Positions 44,130 through 55,504 of a DNA stretch of 64,000 bases are shown here, piece by piece. How positions within the stretch are numbered: position 1 is the stretch's first letter; each line of letters starts with the position of its first letter. Under the pieces are notes generated by a model. It saw nothing but the letters and a program-made list of their open reading frames with translations, was not told where the DNA came from and searched no databases. The position numbers were made by a program, and so were the translations under genes. This DNA comes from Yponomeuta sedellus (lineage: Eukaryota > Arthropoda > Insecta > Lepidoptera > Yponomeutidae). The stretch covers positions 14,175,501 to 14,239,500 of the forward strand of contig OW203727.1 in the NCBI GenBank assembly GCA_934045075.1, read 5' to 3'.

Positions 44130-45012
44130 GAGCTTAGGTTAAACATTGTCATTCTGTTACTTAACTCAAACTCAAAATAATTTATTTGCGTAAACACGAG
44201 TATTGTTACATGCAGATGTGACACCATATGAGTTCCTTCGTGTTTTGTCATTTCGGCGTACAAATTTGCCTACTAGTTAAAGTCTTAATAAGATGTTCGT
44301 GCAGTCGGATTTGACAACGAAATCCTTCAATTCTATTATAAAAGAACTAGTGTAACATATAAATGATACATGTGGTGTACACGTGTCATGTTACCCGATA
44401 GTCTCCGACCAAAATCCGCGCGGGCTTCTGGTCTAGATGCTATTCCCAGCTTTATTACTCCATAAAGAATCTCCGCCCTACAAGCTACGAGTGTAATAAA
44501 AATCCGAGACCAAATCATTGGGCGTTAATGACAAATTTTCTTTTGCTATCTTTTTTCCTACAGTTGTATTTTTTTCCATTTAACTTTGACAGAGACACAT
44601 GATTACTTGCGAGTTTTCTTTAGTTTGAGCCTACCGTGGACTTCTACCGTAATCGTTACTTCTAAGGTACGGTTATAGCCATAATAGGCATGACGATAAA
44701 TTTTTAAATCCTCTTCCATAATGTGGGCACACAATTATTATTTACAAAAAACCTATATTTCAGTAATAAACTACAGTTTAACGAAGCTTAAAGCCATTTT
44801 CTAAAATTATTTTAAATTTGAGTTAAAACAGCTCGTAGTGTCATGTCGTTGAATCTGACGTCACGCCCAGGTACACAAATATCGTCACTAATAGTCACAA
44901 CAAAGTACAGGTGAAGTTTACCAATGTTAACCTAAGCGTGACGTCACGGAGTGTGATGGGTGTTTCATTCAGTCAAAATGGCTGAAATCAATATTATAAT
45001 CTTTTATTTAAT
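44130..45012. other. mostly unrecognised
   Basis: AACTCAAACTCAAAATAATTTATTTGCG at 44165-44193 resembles a LINE 3' tail on the minus strand. Nothing else supported. Confidence 0.4.
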
Positions 45013-45935
45013 GAGGGATTTTTCTGACAGCTAAGAAAAGTAGTTCTAAATTTGTCAGTAGATGGCGTTTTCAAGTAAGGGTTTTTGTTTTTTTAATGGG
45101 ATTTGCCACTTTCCAGTTTATTCTGTGGTCCACAGTCCACAGATCATGTGGACTGTGGATTAGTCGGGGCTGTAAGTAATGCAATTTGCTTAAGTCAGAT
45201 GTCGCTGCCTGTACGTAATACAGAGAATATTGTAAAGAGGTTCGAAATTTCACTGATGCCGTGAGTCGCCCATTGGCTCAATTGGTAGAGCGCTGGTACG
45301 GATAGCCAGAGGTTGCGGGTTCGAATCCCGGCATGGGTGAAATTTTTAGCCTCTAAATAGGTTTTTAAATTTGTTCCTTAGCACGGGTTAGTGCATTAAA
45401 AATAAAAATAGTGTAATCATGTGGGTACAGTGATATCGTTCCGATGTTAAACCTAACTGCAAAGTAGGTAGTCGGGGCTGTAAGTAATGCAATTTGCTTA
45501 AGTCAGATGTCGCTGCCTGTACGTAATACAGAGAATATTGTAAAGAGGTTCGAAATTTCACTGATGCCGTGAGTCGCCCATTGGCTCAATTGGTAGAGCG
45601 CTGGTACGGATAGCCAGAGGTTGCGGGTTCGAATCCTGGCATGGGTGAAATTTCTAGCCTCTAAATAGGTTTTTAAATTTTTTAAATTTGTTCCTTAGCA
45701 CGGGTTAGTGCATTAAAAATAAAAATAGTGTAATAGAATAGATGATTGATCAGTTGATCACAGATTAGATTCCTTCCAGTTGATGAAATCGCAAAACAGC
45801 AATAAAGTTTTTACCTGTGGCAAGCAATAACAAACAAAAAAGGTAAACCCTTGCGATTCAGCGCCATCTCATTTTAGCTTTTAGAACTATTTTTTTTTTA
45901 ATAGCTGTCAGTAAAATCCCTAATTGAATATATCG
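45013..45935. mobile_element. MITE with inverted ends, split by tRNA-like array
   Basis: Left arm AGGGATTTTTCTGACAGCTA, AGTTCTAAA, AGATGGCG, AAGGGTTT (45014-45090) matches, in reverse, 45836-45920. The inner part is occupied by the tRNA-like array 45158-45735. Arms are imperfect with small indels. Confidence 0.6.
45158..45735 (+). mobile_element. tRNA-Ile-like element, copy 10 (tandem array)
   Basis: Starts in mid-body (AGTCGGGGCTGTAAG) and holds two modules, 45267-45339 and 45575-45647, exactly 308 bp apart. Both read CTGGTACGGATAGCCAG, one change from other copies, so they were probably amplified locally from one parent. Ends AAAAATAGTGTAAT. It sits inside a MITE and so is younger than it. 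Confidence 0.85.
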
Positions 45936-45939
45936 GTAA

Positions 45940-46510
45940 TCTTTTTTTTTTAAACTAAATAATTGTTTTAAATCCGTTTAATGTCTACATACTTTCCCCT
46001 AATATTATTAAATCTTTGATTACTTAATACTACTATCGTCACGCCTATTTAAATGATCTTCACGAGTAATTTCACTATCGATCACCGTGCCAACTACGAG
46101 TATCAGGGTCGACTGTACCGCGTGGGTGAGGTTTTAATTAATGCGATAAACGAAATAAAAAGCGGTAGCGCTCGACTAAGTATAAACCCATGTTAACACA
46201 CCTTACCTGACGCCCCGATATGGCATAGACTCAACCTTTTTTGCCCAACATAACGTAACCAAACGTAGGGGAACAAAATAAACTTCAGTTGGTGCCCAGG
46301 TTCATGCATTCCGGCAACGACTCCAAATTGTTATTGTTTTATGAAGCCAGTTTTTAGAAAAAAATACTTCACGATATTCTTTGAAATTCTCTCAGTACAA
46401 CCTTTTTTTATTTTATTATACTTACACCAAATAATTATTGAGTTATTGCATCCATCAGGCTTAATTTACTGCTGACCATTGAATAGTATGTTCGGGAGCA
46501 GCGCCATGTT
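45940..46510. other. no recognised feature
   Basis: No supported gene or repeat. Confidence 0.4.
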
Positions 46511-46512
46511 AT

Positions 46513-46640
46513 AGATAGATAGAGAACACTTTATTGTAGATAATAAAGGAAATTGCAGAGATATTTCTTAAACTAAGAGTACAGACAGCGGACTTATCAC
46601 TAAAAGTGATCCCTTCCAGACAACCTTTATATTCGAGAGC
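46513..46640 (+). repeat. LINE 3'-end repeat with GATA tail
   Basis: TAGATAGATAGAGAACACTTTATTGTAGATAA, then AAAGGAAATTGCAGAGATATTTCTTAA, matching 51367-51490 and, in reverse, 6185-6335. Confidence 0.6.
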
Positions 46641-46819
46641 GACATCAATCTAACACTACTAAGCTGAGACTGGTTTTATTATGATTCATACAATACTAAC
46701 ACCGTTGTTGGCGACATAGTTTTTTTATACATAATGTGAGTTTTAAATTTAGTTAGTTATACTTCTTATTATGTCCATTATGTCAATGTTTAATATTAAT
46801 AAATAGGTAATTATAGAAA

Positions 46820-46885
46820 GTACCTACCTCAGGCAAGAAACACGTGCCTCTCGTCGGGGACATAATGGGTTAATGATGATGATAG
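46820..46885 (+). mobile_element. SINE-like repeat, family L, 3' end with (GAT)n tail
   Basis: CTACCTCAGGCAAGAAACACGTGCC, then GGGGACATAATGGGTTAATGATGATGATAG. Tail visible. Confidence 0.65.
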
Positions 46886-47204
46886 TTGGTACCTATTGCA
46901 GAACCAAGGATTTATAAAAAAAAATTGAAATGTAAACGGCACCTATACGGTGCTCAACTGCCGTACTATATCTCCAAAATTGTTCAATTGATCTTTACCA
47001 GATTAAAATGCGTCCAATCGGACGTTACACTTAATAAAAACTTACTATCTAAATCAAGATTTGATAATGTTATGAGAAGAAATAGCAAAAAAATTAATAT
47101 GTTTTTCTCAGTTCAACCGACATAAAATAAAGGATTTTTCGTCAGTTAAAATTTTCATCTTCCTAGTCTATACATATTAGCTGCCGATAGGTAGTTAGAA
47201 TACA

Positions 47205-47929
47205 CAAAGGATATTGTCCACTTTGTATGGGCGATTTGGCCAAACGTGAACAGTCAATTGAATTGAGTTTTTTGCTGCAAGGTGTCCTATGATTTGCTTG
47301 CTTTATTTGCCTACCACAAAGTAAGTCCGGTACAAAATCCGTAGTTGAGCCGGGGTCATCAATAAACGAAGAATCGGGATCCATTTTTAACAAGCCAAAG
47401 TAGTAATAAAACAAACAATAATCACGAGAAGCAAAGAAACAGCAAATATATTGAATGAATCGTTTTGTTTTTTTAGCAGGTGACAATGACAATTCAAACA
47501 ACTTTTTTAGTCTACCTAGTGTAGCCATAAATAAATAGTTTAACTGAAATCGAGATTAATTATTTTTATCATTTTATTACACCAATAATTGAATACGACA
47601 TATCTAGCAAGTATTCTAATGCCGTTGCATTAGTGTGCATTATTTTTTACCCAAATAATACTAAAACGCGATGCATTAGAAACTCCAAATTGTTTCTGTG
47701 CAATTTGTATTCCTTAAATTGCAAAACTGAAATAAAAATCAAGGCTGGTTGACAAAATAAAGACTGGATTTGAGATAAAATTCTTATTAGTTTGTAACTG
47801 TTTAAAATGTCGATTGATACAACGAAATAAGCAAAAATATTTGTTTTGAAATTAATTATAATCAGGGGTTATTTCGATTTTTCACTTACATTCTGTCCAC
47901 GTTTGGCCCAAAATGGACAATGTCCTTTG
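47205..47929 (-). mobile_element. candidate DNA element with inverted ends and a short ORF
   Basis: CAAAGGATATTGTCCACTTTG ... TTGGCCAAACGTG at 47205-47250 faces its imperfect complement at 47894-47929 (CACGTTTGGCCC ... GGACAATGTCCTTTG). The left end contains a short extra segment. A minus-strand frame (47163-47528, 121 codons) covers the left end and includes SSFIDDPGSTTDFVPDLLC; I do not recognise a family. Candidate non-autonomous transposon; target duplication not identified. Confidence 0.5.
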
Positions 47930-48475
47930 AATATAAGACAGCAAGTCGCAATCATCTGCTAGAAGCCAAATTTAGAAATATTAAAAGGTCCACATTACAG
48001 AATAATACAAGTACATAACAAGACCATAACATTTGCAGCCAAGTAAAACAAACATAGGAGAAAATACTCAATTACAATTAAGTTAAACAACTCTTCGAGA
48101 ATAAGTCCGTTCGATTACCCCAAAATGCGTTAAGGTTGCGGTGTACTGTATTTAATGAAGTAGCAAATGTATAAAATCATGAATGCAACTGAATGAACTA
48201 TTATACAATCGTCGAACTGACAAATTTCATACTAATGGCTATGGGATTCTGACAGGATTTCGTGCGTATAATTAGTCCTCTGTACTAAGAAATGAGCCTT
48301 AAGCACAGTAAACACATTTTCTTGTGGAACTGACAAGCCCTGGTCTCTCCTTACTCTTCTAAAATGCAGATATACATAACATGCTCACTTAAAAATAACT
48401 TTAACAAAAAATATTGTCTAATAAAAATAGTTATCCGGAAATTTCGAGCAGAGTGATGTCAACACATCGAACACT
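47930..48475. other. no recognised feature
   Basis: AT-rich; nothing supported. Confidence 0.4.
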
Positions 48476-48477
48476 CA

Positions 48478-48622
48478 GATTTCCTCAAGATGTTTTTCTT
48501 CACAACTAGCAAATCGCATTTCTACGATGAGTGCAATTCATTCATTACTACGAACCACGACCTCTTGTCTTAAATATGAGCAAGCGATATACTGACCCGA
48601 CTGTGCTGCCACCGTTTGGCTT
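48478..48622 (-). mobile_element. SINE family S, diverged head and body
   Basis: In reverse: CCAAACGGTGGCAGCACAG, an anticodon-arm region, AGGTCGTGGTTCGTAG, then GTGAAGAAAAACATCTTGAGG. Decayed tRNA-derived SINE. Confidence 0.5.
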
Positions 48623-48624
48623 CT

Positions 48625-50318
48625 ATGCGCCGAATAAATTGTATATTTTAGGCTGACATTAGACGGACTGCATCACTACAATCGCACGAAGTCGTATCAA
48701 CAACCGCACGCCGTTGCTATATTTAACTACATACAGTTGTCTGGCTTAGCATCTGACTTCACGCATTTGACGCCAGGTACCTCTGCCAGCAACTCAATGT
48801 ACGGTTTGACGTCGAAACGGAAGTGCAATCGTTACTTCCCTTAGCACTACGCCGGTTTGTTTTATTTCTTATATAAGAAAAAAATATAAAAATTGTACAC
48901 TACCAATTGTATTTTTGTCTGAAAAATTTGGTATCATTGATTGACCAAAAGGTCAAACGAAATTTATTTATTTAATATTTAGGAAAACTAGTGACTAAAC
49001 AAACATAATATTACATATAACATATAATTGATCAAAAGCTCAATCATTATTGCGCTATAATCACTATTTTCTTGAGTTTTATAATACCAAATGCTGAGTT
49101 TACTTTTTAATAATGATATAAATAAATCGGTGTTATAAGATATAAATAAGATATAAAAATCTATTTTTAATATCATTCGACGCAACCGATACGCTTTCCA
49201 GCTCCTTGAATAAATGCACACCAGTATGCGATGACACTACACGACTGTAACCGGCCGCGCGAAGTTGAGGGCACGACTGCATGTAGTTGATATTGACTTC
49301 ACGCGTCTGCTGATGACCGCGTGCAGTTAATATCATGACTGCTGCACGAAGTCGAACATAATTTGCTCCTTTCAATACAACCTCCGCAGGCTTTTGTGCG
49401 CCACACAAAGGTTTCCTACAGTAAATGTGTGGCTAAAAATAGAAACGGTAGTTATTACAATGGTCCAAGAACTACGTACTGGGTACTCAATCCTTGTTTG
49501 TATCTATGACGCATCATAGTTTAGAGCCAATTATATACTGTACAATATGAAATGTTTGCGAGTTTGTCAATTGAAATTGGTGAAGTAATACTTTGAAACA
49601 TGTCAGGAATCTGTCTTAAAATTCACGGAAAGCACAATAGAGGACTGTTCAACAATAAGGCGCCTATCTGCTAATTTATATATTGGAACCGTCTTTTATT
49701 TCGTACAACAAAATCTCAGTTAAAAAAAACACGCAGGAATTTTATTTTAAGTACCCATAGCACTTCAACTACGCGGCCTCGTTGAAATCGGAGTGGAAAC
49801 TTCTAATCCTGAACCGGAGTTTTCTGAGACTTTCTGCAAACTAATCTCTTGAGCAAACTGAATATAATTACAAAAAAGCAGGAATAAATTTGTTATATTT
49901 TATAAATTTCTTTTAGTTATATTTTTAACTGACAAACTAAATGTAACAAGTATTGCGATACTTTCAAAATACCACTTTCCGTCTCTTCAACGTAGATAAA
50001 CCATAAAATAAAATAGCGTGTAACTAATAATTAAAACAATAATATCTTAAAATCTTATTTTTACATTTCCCATCAAACATTTTCTGTTTTTACCTAAATC
50101 AAGTTTTTTGCTACCTAAAAACTCTTTTGACTGCCCGCTTTCTTTGTAAGTCAATAAATTTTCTTTTTAGTGTTTAAAGCGTGTTACGCACACTCCGCCC
50201 GTCTAGGGGCCTGAAAATCACAAAAGGTAACAAAGCCAATTAAGGTAAAAGTGATCCTTTACATTGTACGGTTAAAATTATGTTCTAAAATTATGTACTA
50301 AGTCAACAAAATGAAGCT
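48625..50318. other. no recognised gene; recurring GAAGTCG words
   Basis: GCACGAAGTCG, TGACTTCACGC and GCGCGAAGTTG words recur, in both orientations, at about 48694, 48752, 49255, 49292 and 49343. Possibly parts of a decayed MITE pair. No coding sequence supported. Confidence 0.4.
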
Positions 50319-50442
50319 ACTATTTTTATTTTTAATGCACTAACCCGTGCTAAGTGGCACGTATAGCCAGAGGTTGCGGGTTCGAATCCCGGCATGGGTG
50401 AAATTTTTAGCCTCTAAATAGGTTTTTAAAAATGAAGCTAGT
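50310..50442 (+). mobile_element. tRNA-Ile-like element, copy 11 (short)
   Basis: CTATTTTTATTTTTAATGCAC (inverse 3' end) is joined to a direct module half and the TTTTTAGCCTCTAAATAGG flank. AAATGAAGCTA lies on both sides (about 50309-50319 and 50430-50440), an 11-bp target-site duplication around only ~110 bp. Confidence 0.85.
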
Positions 50443-50444
50443 TG

Positions 50445-51360
50445 GAAAGTTTAATATTTCAGCAGATTTATAAGCAGCAAGTCGTGAGTCAGTTAATACG
50501 CTTTATTTAATACATAATAGTACGTAGTTTTATAGCAATAGTGGGTACAGGAGGCAAAATTAATTAAATTCTCGGCGTGAATTCTCTAACGAGATAATTA
50601 AAATTACGCCTGAATCCCGGTAGGGGTACGCAGAAACCATCGTTGGCCGCTGCTACGATCTTGACGAACCATTTTCGCTTCAACAATGTTCATTAGTCGT
50701 TACATACAAACTTTTCGCTTTCAGGTTTCGGGTACTAATAATATTAAAAAAATAGTTCTATACGGTGACTTCGAATTCATTAATACGATTTTTATGGGAC
50801 ATTTTGACCATGATTTTGTACCATTTTGCACTTGTTTAGAAATGCACATCACCAAAAATAATGTAATATTAAAATAGATAAAAGCTTCGCTAAAATCGTT
50901 TACGTTACGAATATAAAGAAAGTATAATTTATAACTTGTATAAATTTAATAATGTATAAAACCAAAATTCCAAAAACGCTGATTGGAATAGCCTGTGATG
51001 GAGATTTAACGGCGGAAAAAGCAACCACAGTTTAATAAAAAACTTCAAGGAATGTTTTAGTGAAATCGTGTTTTTATAAATAAATCTGCACAAATCAAAA
51101 AATATATATAAAGGTAGATCTGCCGTTTCCCACCTATTTTTTCAGGCTATTATTTTTTATTTTCATAATTAAATAAAATGTTAAATATTGTGCCCTTTAT
51201 ATTAGAGAAATAATTGAAAGTAAGTAATCATAAAGTAATTAAAAAACCTTTAATTAATACTTAACATTAAACTACATTAGCTACAATACAGGGGACTTTT
51301 TTTCGTCTTCATAAACAATAATATTGCCAATTTCAAGATCTGAAAACCTCAGACACATAG
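50445..51360. other. AT-rich DNA, nothing recognised
   Basis: The 63-codon frame at 50686-50877 has no motif. Confidence 0.4.
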
Positions 51361-51361
51361 A

Positions 51362-51495
51362 CAGATAGATAGATAGATACAGAACACTTTATTGTGCATA
51401 ATAAAGGAAATTATCACAGATATTTCTTAACCTAAGAGTACAGACGGCGGGCGGTGGACCGACGAACCTTTAAATAAATAAATCTTAGATAAATA
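51362..51495 (+). repeat. LINE 3'-end repeat with GATA tail
   Basis: (GATA)n then CAGAACACTTTATTGTGCATAA and ATATTTCTTAACCTAAGAG, as at 46513. Confidence 0.6.
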
Positions 51496-51506
51496 GATAG
51501 ATAAAA

Positions 51507-51985
51507 TGCCGCTACAATTTCAGAAATGTACGTAACTTAGAAAACTAAGTCATTGGTATTTTAAAAACCTATTTAGAGGCTAAAAATTCCACCCATGCCG
51601 GGATTCGATCCCGCGACCTCTGGCTATGCAATTTACTTAAGCCAGATGTCGCTGCCTGTACGTAATACAGAGAATAGTGTAAATAGGTTCGAAATTTCAC
51701 TGATGCCGGTGAGTCACCCATTAGCTCAGTTGCAAAGAGCGCTAGCATGGATAGTAAATTGACTTAAGTTAATTGCATAGCCAGAGGTCGCGGGTTCGAA
51801 TCCCGGCATGGGTGGAATTTTTAGCCTCTAAATAGGTTTTAAAAATTGTCCTTAGCACGAGTTAGTGCATTAAAAATAAAAATAGTATAAGTCATTTGGT
51901 ACATACCGGAATTCGAACTCATGACCTCAGAATGTGAGGCCGGCATAGTTTCGCTGCGCTACCATCGTTCTTAAAATATTGCTAA
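51507..51985 (-). mobile_element. SINE family S, split by a tRNA-Ile-like element
   Basis: The body part GAAATGTACGTAACTTAGAAAAC and GTCATTGGTA (51519-51559) continues after the insertion with GTCATTTGGTACATACCGGAATTCGAAC and GCGCTACCATCG (to 51970). The joined order matches the family read in reverse. Confidence 0.75.
51553..51890 (+). mobile_element. tRNA-Ile-like element, copy 12
   Basis: An inverted tRNA 3' half with GGCTATGCAATTTACTTAAG at left faces a matching stretch at right (about 51762-51842), so the ends form an ~80-bp inverted repeat. The direct module (51716-51815) is broken in the anticodon arm by 24 bases, GTAAATTGACTTAAGTTAAT..., that complement the left side. A second fold-back copy event would explain both. 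AAGTCATTGGTA and AAGTCATTTGGTA flank it. 3' terminus AAAAATAGTATA is typical. Confidence 0.8.
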
Positions 51986-51989
51986 CGAT

Positions 51990-52430
51990 TTACGGCCGTA
52001 TGTATTAAAACAGGATAAACCACTCATTTAATCTGCGGTTCCGTCTTTACTTTGTAAAATCTTCTCCTCAGACTACTTTAGGCAGCGTTTTTGGAGTGTT
52101 TTGAGGCATTGTATTTTTATAAATAGGGCCGTTACAGTTTTCTCAATTTACATCTCTGTATGAACCAAGAAGAACGTATTATTTATAAATTAAAGTGCAT
52201 AACATAAACACACAAATCAATCTACCAACTGATTTGTACCAAATCATTTATTTATAATGAAGTATAGCATTCCGCTTCGCCAAACAATTTTTTTTTTAAA
52301 AGCTGCTGTCACAAAAGTAATTGGCATTTGTTATCATGTCTCGCTTAAAATTCGCTTAATGAGGGTATTTAACCGTCGGCATTTCATGGAAAAAGATTTC
52401 TTATAAATTATGTTTTTTTCTCTTCTTAGC
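51990..52430. other. no recognised feature
   Basis: AT-rich; nothing supported. Confidence 0.4.
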
Positions 52431-52432
52431 CC

Positions 52433-52500
52433 GTACTCTCTCTCTCTCTCTGAGAGAAGACCTGTGGCCTCAGTGGGACGTATATAGAATACATAAATAA
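52433..52500 (+). repeat. SINE 3' part with CT microsatellite
   Basis: CTCTCTCTCTCTCTGAGAGAAGACCTGTGGC and CAGTGGGACGTATATAG match the end of the SINE at 11226-11525. Confidence 0.6.
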
Positions 52501-52626
52501 ATCTTAAGGGTATTTTTCGACGGGCATTAGTGATCCAAAATACGCTCGATCGTCTTATTTCGTTATGAGCTGAATCTTAAACAATTAGTACACTATTATA
52601 CTCGTATTTAAGCTCACATTTTTCTA

Positions 52627-52830
52627 TAATAACTTCCACACAACACATTCACTTATCCAAGGTACCAAACTAGGTAACCCTGTAACGTGCTATGGCAACC
52701 AAGCGAGAGCATTACAAAAGTGGAAATACACCCAAACTAAAGTCATTTGTGCATATCATGTACGGTGGGATCTATTGGGAATCAAACCCACGACCTCTGT
52801 CAGCTAGATCAACGGAGCAGTCAATGCAAA
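52627..52830 (-). mobile_element. SINE family C, inverted
   Basis: CTTCCACACAACACATTCAC, CAAACTAGGTAACCC, GGAAATACACCCAAACTAAAG and GGGAATCAAACCCACGACC. Body plus partial tRNA-like head. Confidence 0.65.
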
Positions 52831-52958
52831 CCTTTATTGTACCACAAACGCTGACATTGAAACAAAATATTACAAATAAAATGATTTTAGTTTTTTATTG
52901 AAGATGACTAGACCGGACGGTAAGTGCCTTTCACTCTCCGCTTTGTACTCAGATAATT

Positions 52959-53045
52959 GTCAATTCAATTCAATTTCATTTATTTGTCAGCAAAACGTAA
53001 TTTTGACATCAATATGAATGTACATTCATATTGATGTCAAAATTA
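52959..53045 (-). repeat. LINE-like 3' tail and 48-bp perfect palindrome
   Basis: TTCAATTCAATTTCATTTATTTG (52962-52984) resembles a LINE 3' end with microsatellite tail on the minus strand. Just beyond it 52998-53045 is a spacerless palindrome with 24-bp arms, centre between 53021 and 53022. Confidence 0.7.
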
Positions 53046-53049
53046 ATTC

Positions 53050-53943
53050 ATGGCACAGGCGTGATGCACCAGCGCAGCTGGTATACAAATATTAAAATTT
53101 CAACTTAGAAACCATTGTAATGTGGTGATAACTTATTAAATCAAAACAACAGAATATACCAATAATCTTGTAATACAAACTTAAAAAAAACGTTATCGTA
53201 AGCTTATAAGATAAGCTTGTAAAATAAACAAAATAAACCTTAAGTACACTATAATTTCTAAAGTATGGTAAAATAATAAATCTCCGCACTCAGTTAACTT
53301 ATACAGTATGCCTTTGAAAAGGCTTATAAGCTTATGTACATATCCCCTTAACTATTACGGAAACGTTATTACGAAATCTATAATGTTCCTTAAGTGTGCT
53401 TTATAATACAAATTTACAATGTGGGCGCCAGGAGGAATTGAGTTGTAGTCACAAGGCTCCTACCAAACCAAGAGCATGGAAACGGGCGCAGAAGATCGTG
53501 CAATAGTATGCCCAAGTAAGCACTGAGCTTGCAGAAAAGGGCGTGGCGGAAAGCTACGACAAAGAATGTAGTTTAAGTAAATCGGTCAATGAATGTACCT
53601 GTGTTAGACCCCTGGGAAATATGATTATATTAAAATAAAACTTACCCCTTTTCTGCTACACGAAATATAATTTCAAGAACTTTCGCTGGAAACTACGAGT
53701 ATTTCACAAAATATATCCCAAACCAGATTTCAGAATCGAAATTACGGAAATGTCACATTGACGAAACGTCAAAATGTATCTGTACCTGCCAGCACCTAAA
53801 AAGGAGGATTAATAACATAGCAAATTCATACTTAGAAACTAATACAATACAAACTTATTTACAAATATTTACATACAACATGAAAGATAGATAATTTAAT
53901 GTCAACCCAAAATTATAGTAAATAGTCATGTCACAAATCAAAA
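53050..53943. other. possible LINE 3' UTR, otherwise unrecognised
   Basis: Lies between a decayed LINE and a LINE-like 3' tail, so may be its 3' UTR, but I cannot show continuity. Confidence 0.35.
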
Positions 53944-54815
53944 TTACATTGCAAAAAATTCGTTCAAAGAGTATATAGGCTTTTGGACCAACCATTTATA
54001 CAGAGTTGAGGTAAACTGTTTTTCTTGAAGAGAACTTATCTTATTAGGTAGTTTATTAAATATTTTTATTGGCATGTACCAGCTATTGCGTTTGAATAGC
54101 TCTAGGTTAGGATGGGGATAATTTAACGGTTTTTGTCGTGCTGATCGTTTGTTTGTGTTGTCTCGTATTTCAAACAATTGGATGTTCCTTTGACAAATTT
54201 ACTAACCTCAAAAATGTACAAGGCGTAGAAAGTTAAAAGACTGTGCTTTTCAAAAATTGGCCTGCATGATTCTTTCCATGACATACCCCAAATGGCCCGA
54301 AGACATTTCTTTTGTGCTATAAAAACTCGGTGACCTCAATAGAGTTTCCCCATAGTACCACTCCGTAACGCAAAGTGGAGCAAACGTAGCTATGGTACAC
54401 CAAGAGAGCCGTTTTTACCGACGTGATCTGTCTTATACGTTTTATTGCGAATATAAATTTATTTATTTTATTACACACAGCTTCCACTTGCTGTTTCTAG
54501 GTGCACTGTTCGTCCAGTACAATTCCTAAAAATTTAATTTTTCTACTTCTTCTATTTTATTATTTTTATACGCTATGTTCAAAATTTTTTTATTGTTTTT
54601 CTTCGAAGTGAATTGTATGTATTTAGTTTTTTCAGTATTTATATTTAAATTATTATTTCTGAGCCAATTAATTGTATTTTTTAGAGCTTCGTTTATGTCA
54701 AATTCAAAACTGTCAACGTTTTTACCTTTAATAATTATGGTCGCATCGTCAGCAAATAGAAATCTTTCTTGTAGCAACATCTTTGGTAAGTCGTTAATAT
54801 ATATAGTCGACGATG
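53944..54815 (-). pseudogene. decayed LINE reverse transcriptase
   Basis: Minus strand, from about YINDLPKM and RFLFADDATIII (catalytic motif near 54760) through NWLRNNNLNINTEKTKYIQF to a C-terminal region with RYGVVLWGN-like sequence near 54355. It ends RNSWYMPIKIFNKLPNKI before a stop at 53944. The domain order equals that of the LINE at 13.5k but the sequence is far diverged, so it is a different lineage. Frameshifts near 54525, 54310 and 54180 and several stops show it is dead. Upstream endonuclease and RT fingers are absent. Confidence 0.85.
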
Positions 54816-54919
54816 ATATTGTTATGTCACGTTGTAGTGTTGTACAAACAAATTTCTCATCACGGCATTGTACGAGAAACAGTGCTATATTATTCGCTAC
54901 GAAGAAATTGGTTTCTTAA

Positions 54920-55500
54920 CATTATGTATGTCTAACTTCAGAAATACATTTAATAGACATTGAGCACAAGCCTGAAAACCACTATAAGTAATTAGGTAAC
55001 AACTACAAAAGCCTATTCAAAGCAGCAATAAAAGCGGACGGAACGGTGAAAGGTTGTAACAGCTACCCAAATTTATTTGTTCATACTTACTTAACACGAT
55101 CACGTTCCGAAAACAGCAGACTAATGTTGTTTTTTCAACTCCGACCTTGCTGAACAAATCTTTATGGATAATACAGCTACCACAAAATACAGGGGCAAAC
55201 CTACAATAGTACAAATCAACGTCAAAATTAATGCTTCTCGCGCAATCTTCGGACGTTTTATCGAATATATCGAATTACTTAATTCACTTTCCTTCAGTCC
55301 GTAGTTTGCGTTCTCAAAAAAAATACTGATTAGGTGGAGAAACTAAGGTTTCTACGGGTGTCGGGTCACGAGTTCTACGGGTGTTCAAGCCTTAATTATT
55401 GATTGAGATGAATTATACAGCACCTACAAATCCGTGCGCTCTGCTCCGTTAGTACATTATGGGTGACTGCAAGAAAAATTTAAATGTTAAACTGCTGCTG
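54920..55500. other. no recognised feature
   Basis: The 65-codon minus frame at 55017-55214 lacks a recognisable motif. Confidence 0.4.
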
Positions 55501-55504
55501 ACCT

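Noticed and set aside
46886..47125. 79-codon plus-strand frame as a gene
   Set aside because: It begins beside a SINE tail and shows no motif or coding-like context.
47163..47528. Host gene
   Set aside because: The frame overlaps the inverted end of a candidate element and has no recognised domain; kept only as part of that element.
55017..55214. 65-codon Cys-rich minus frame
   Set aside because: Cysteine spacing fits no zinc finger I know, and nothing nearby supports expression.
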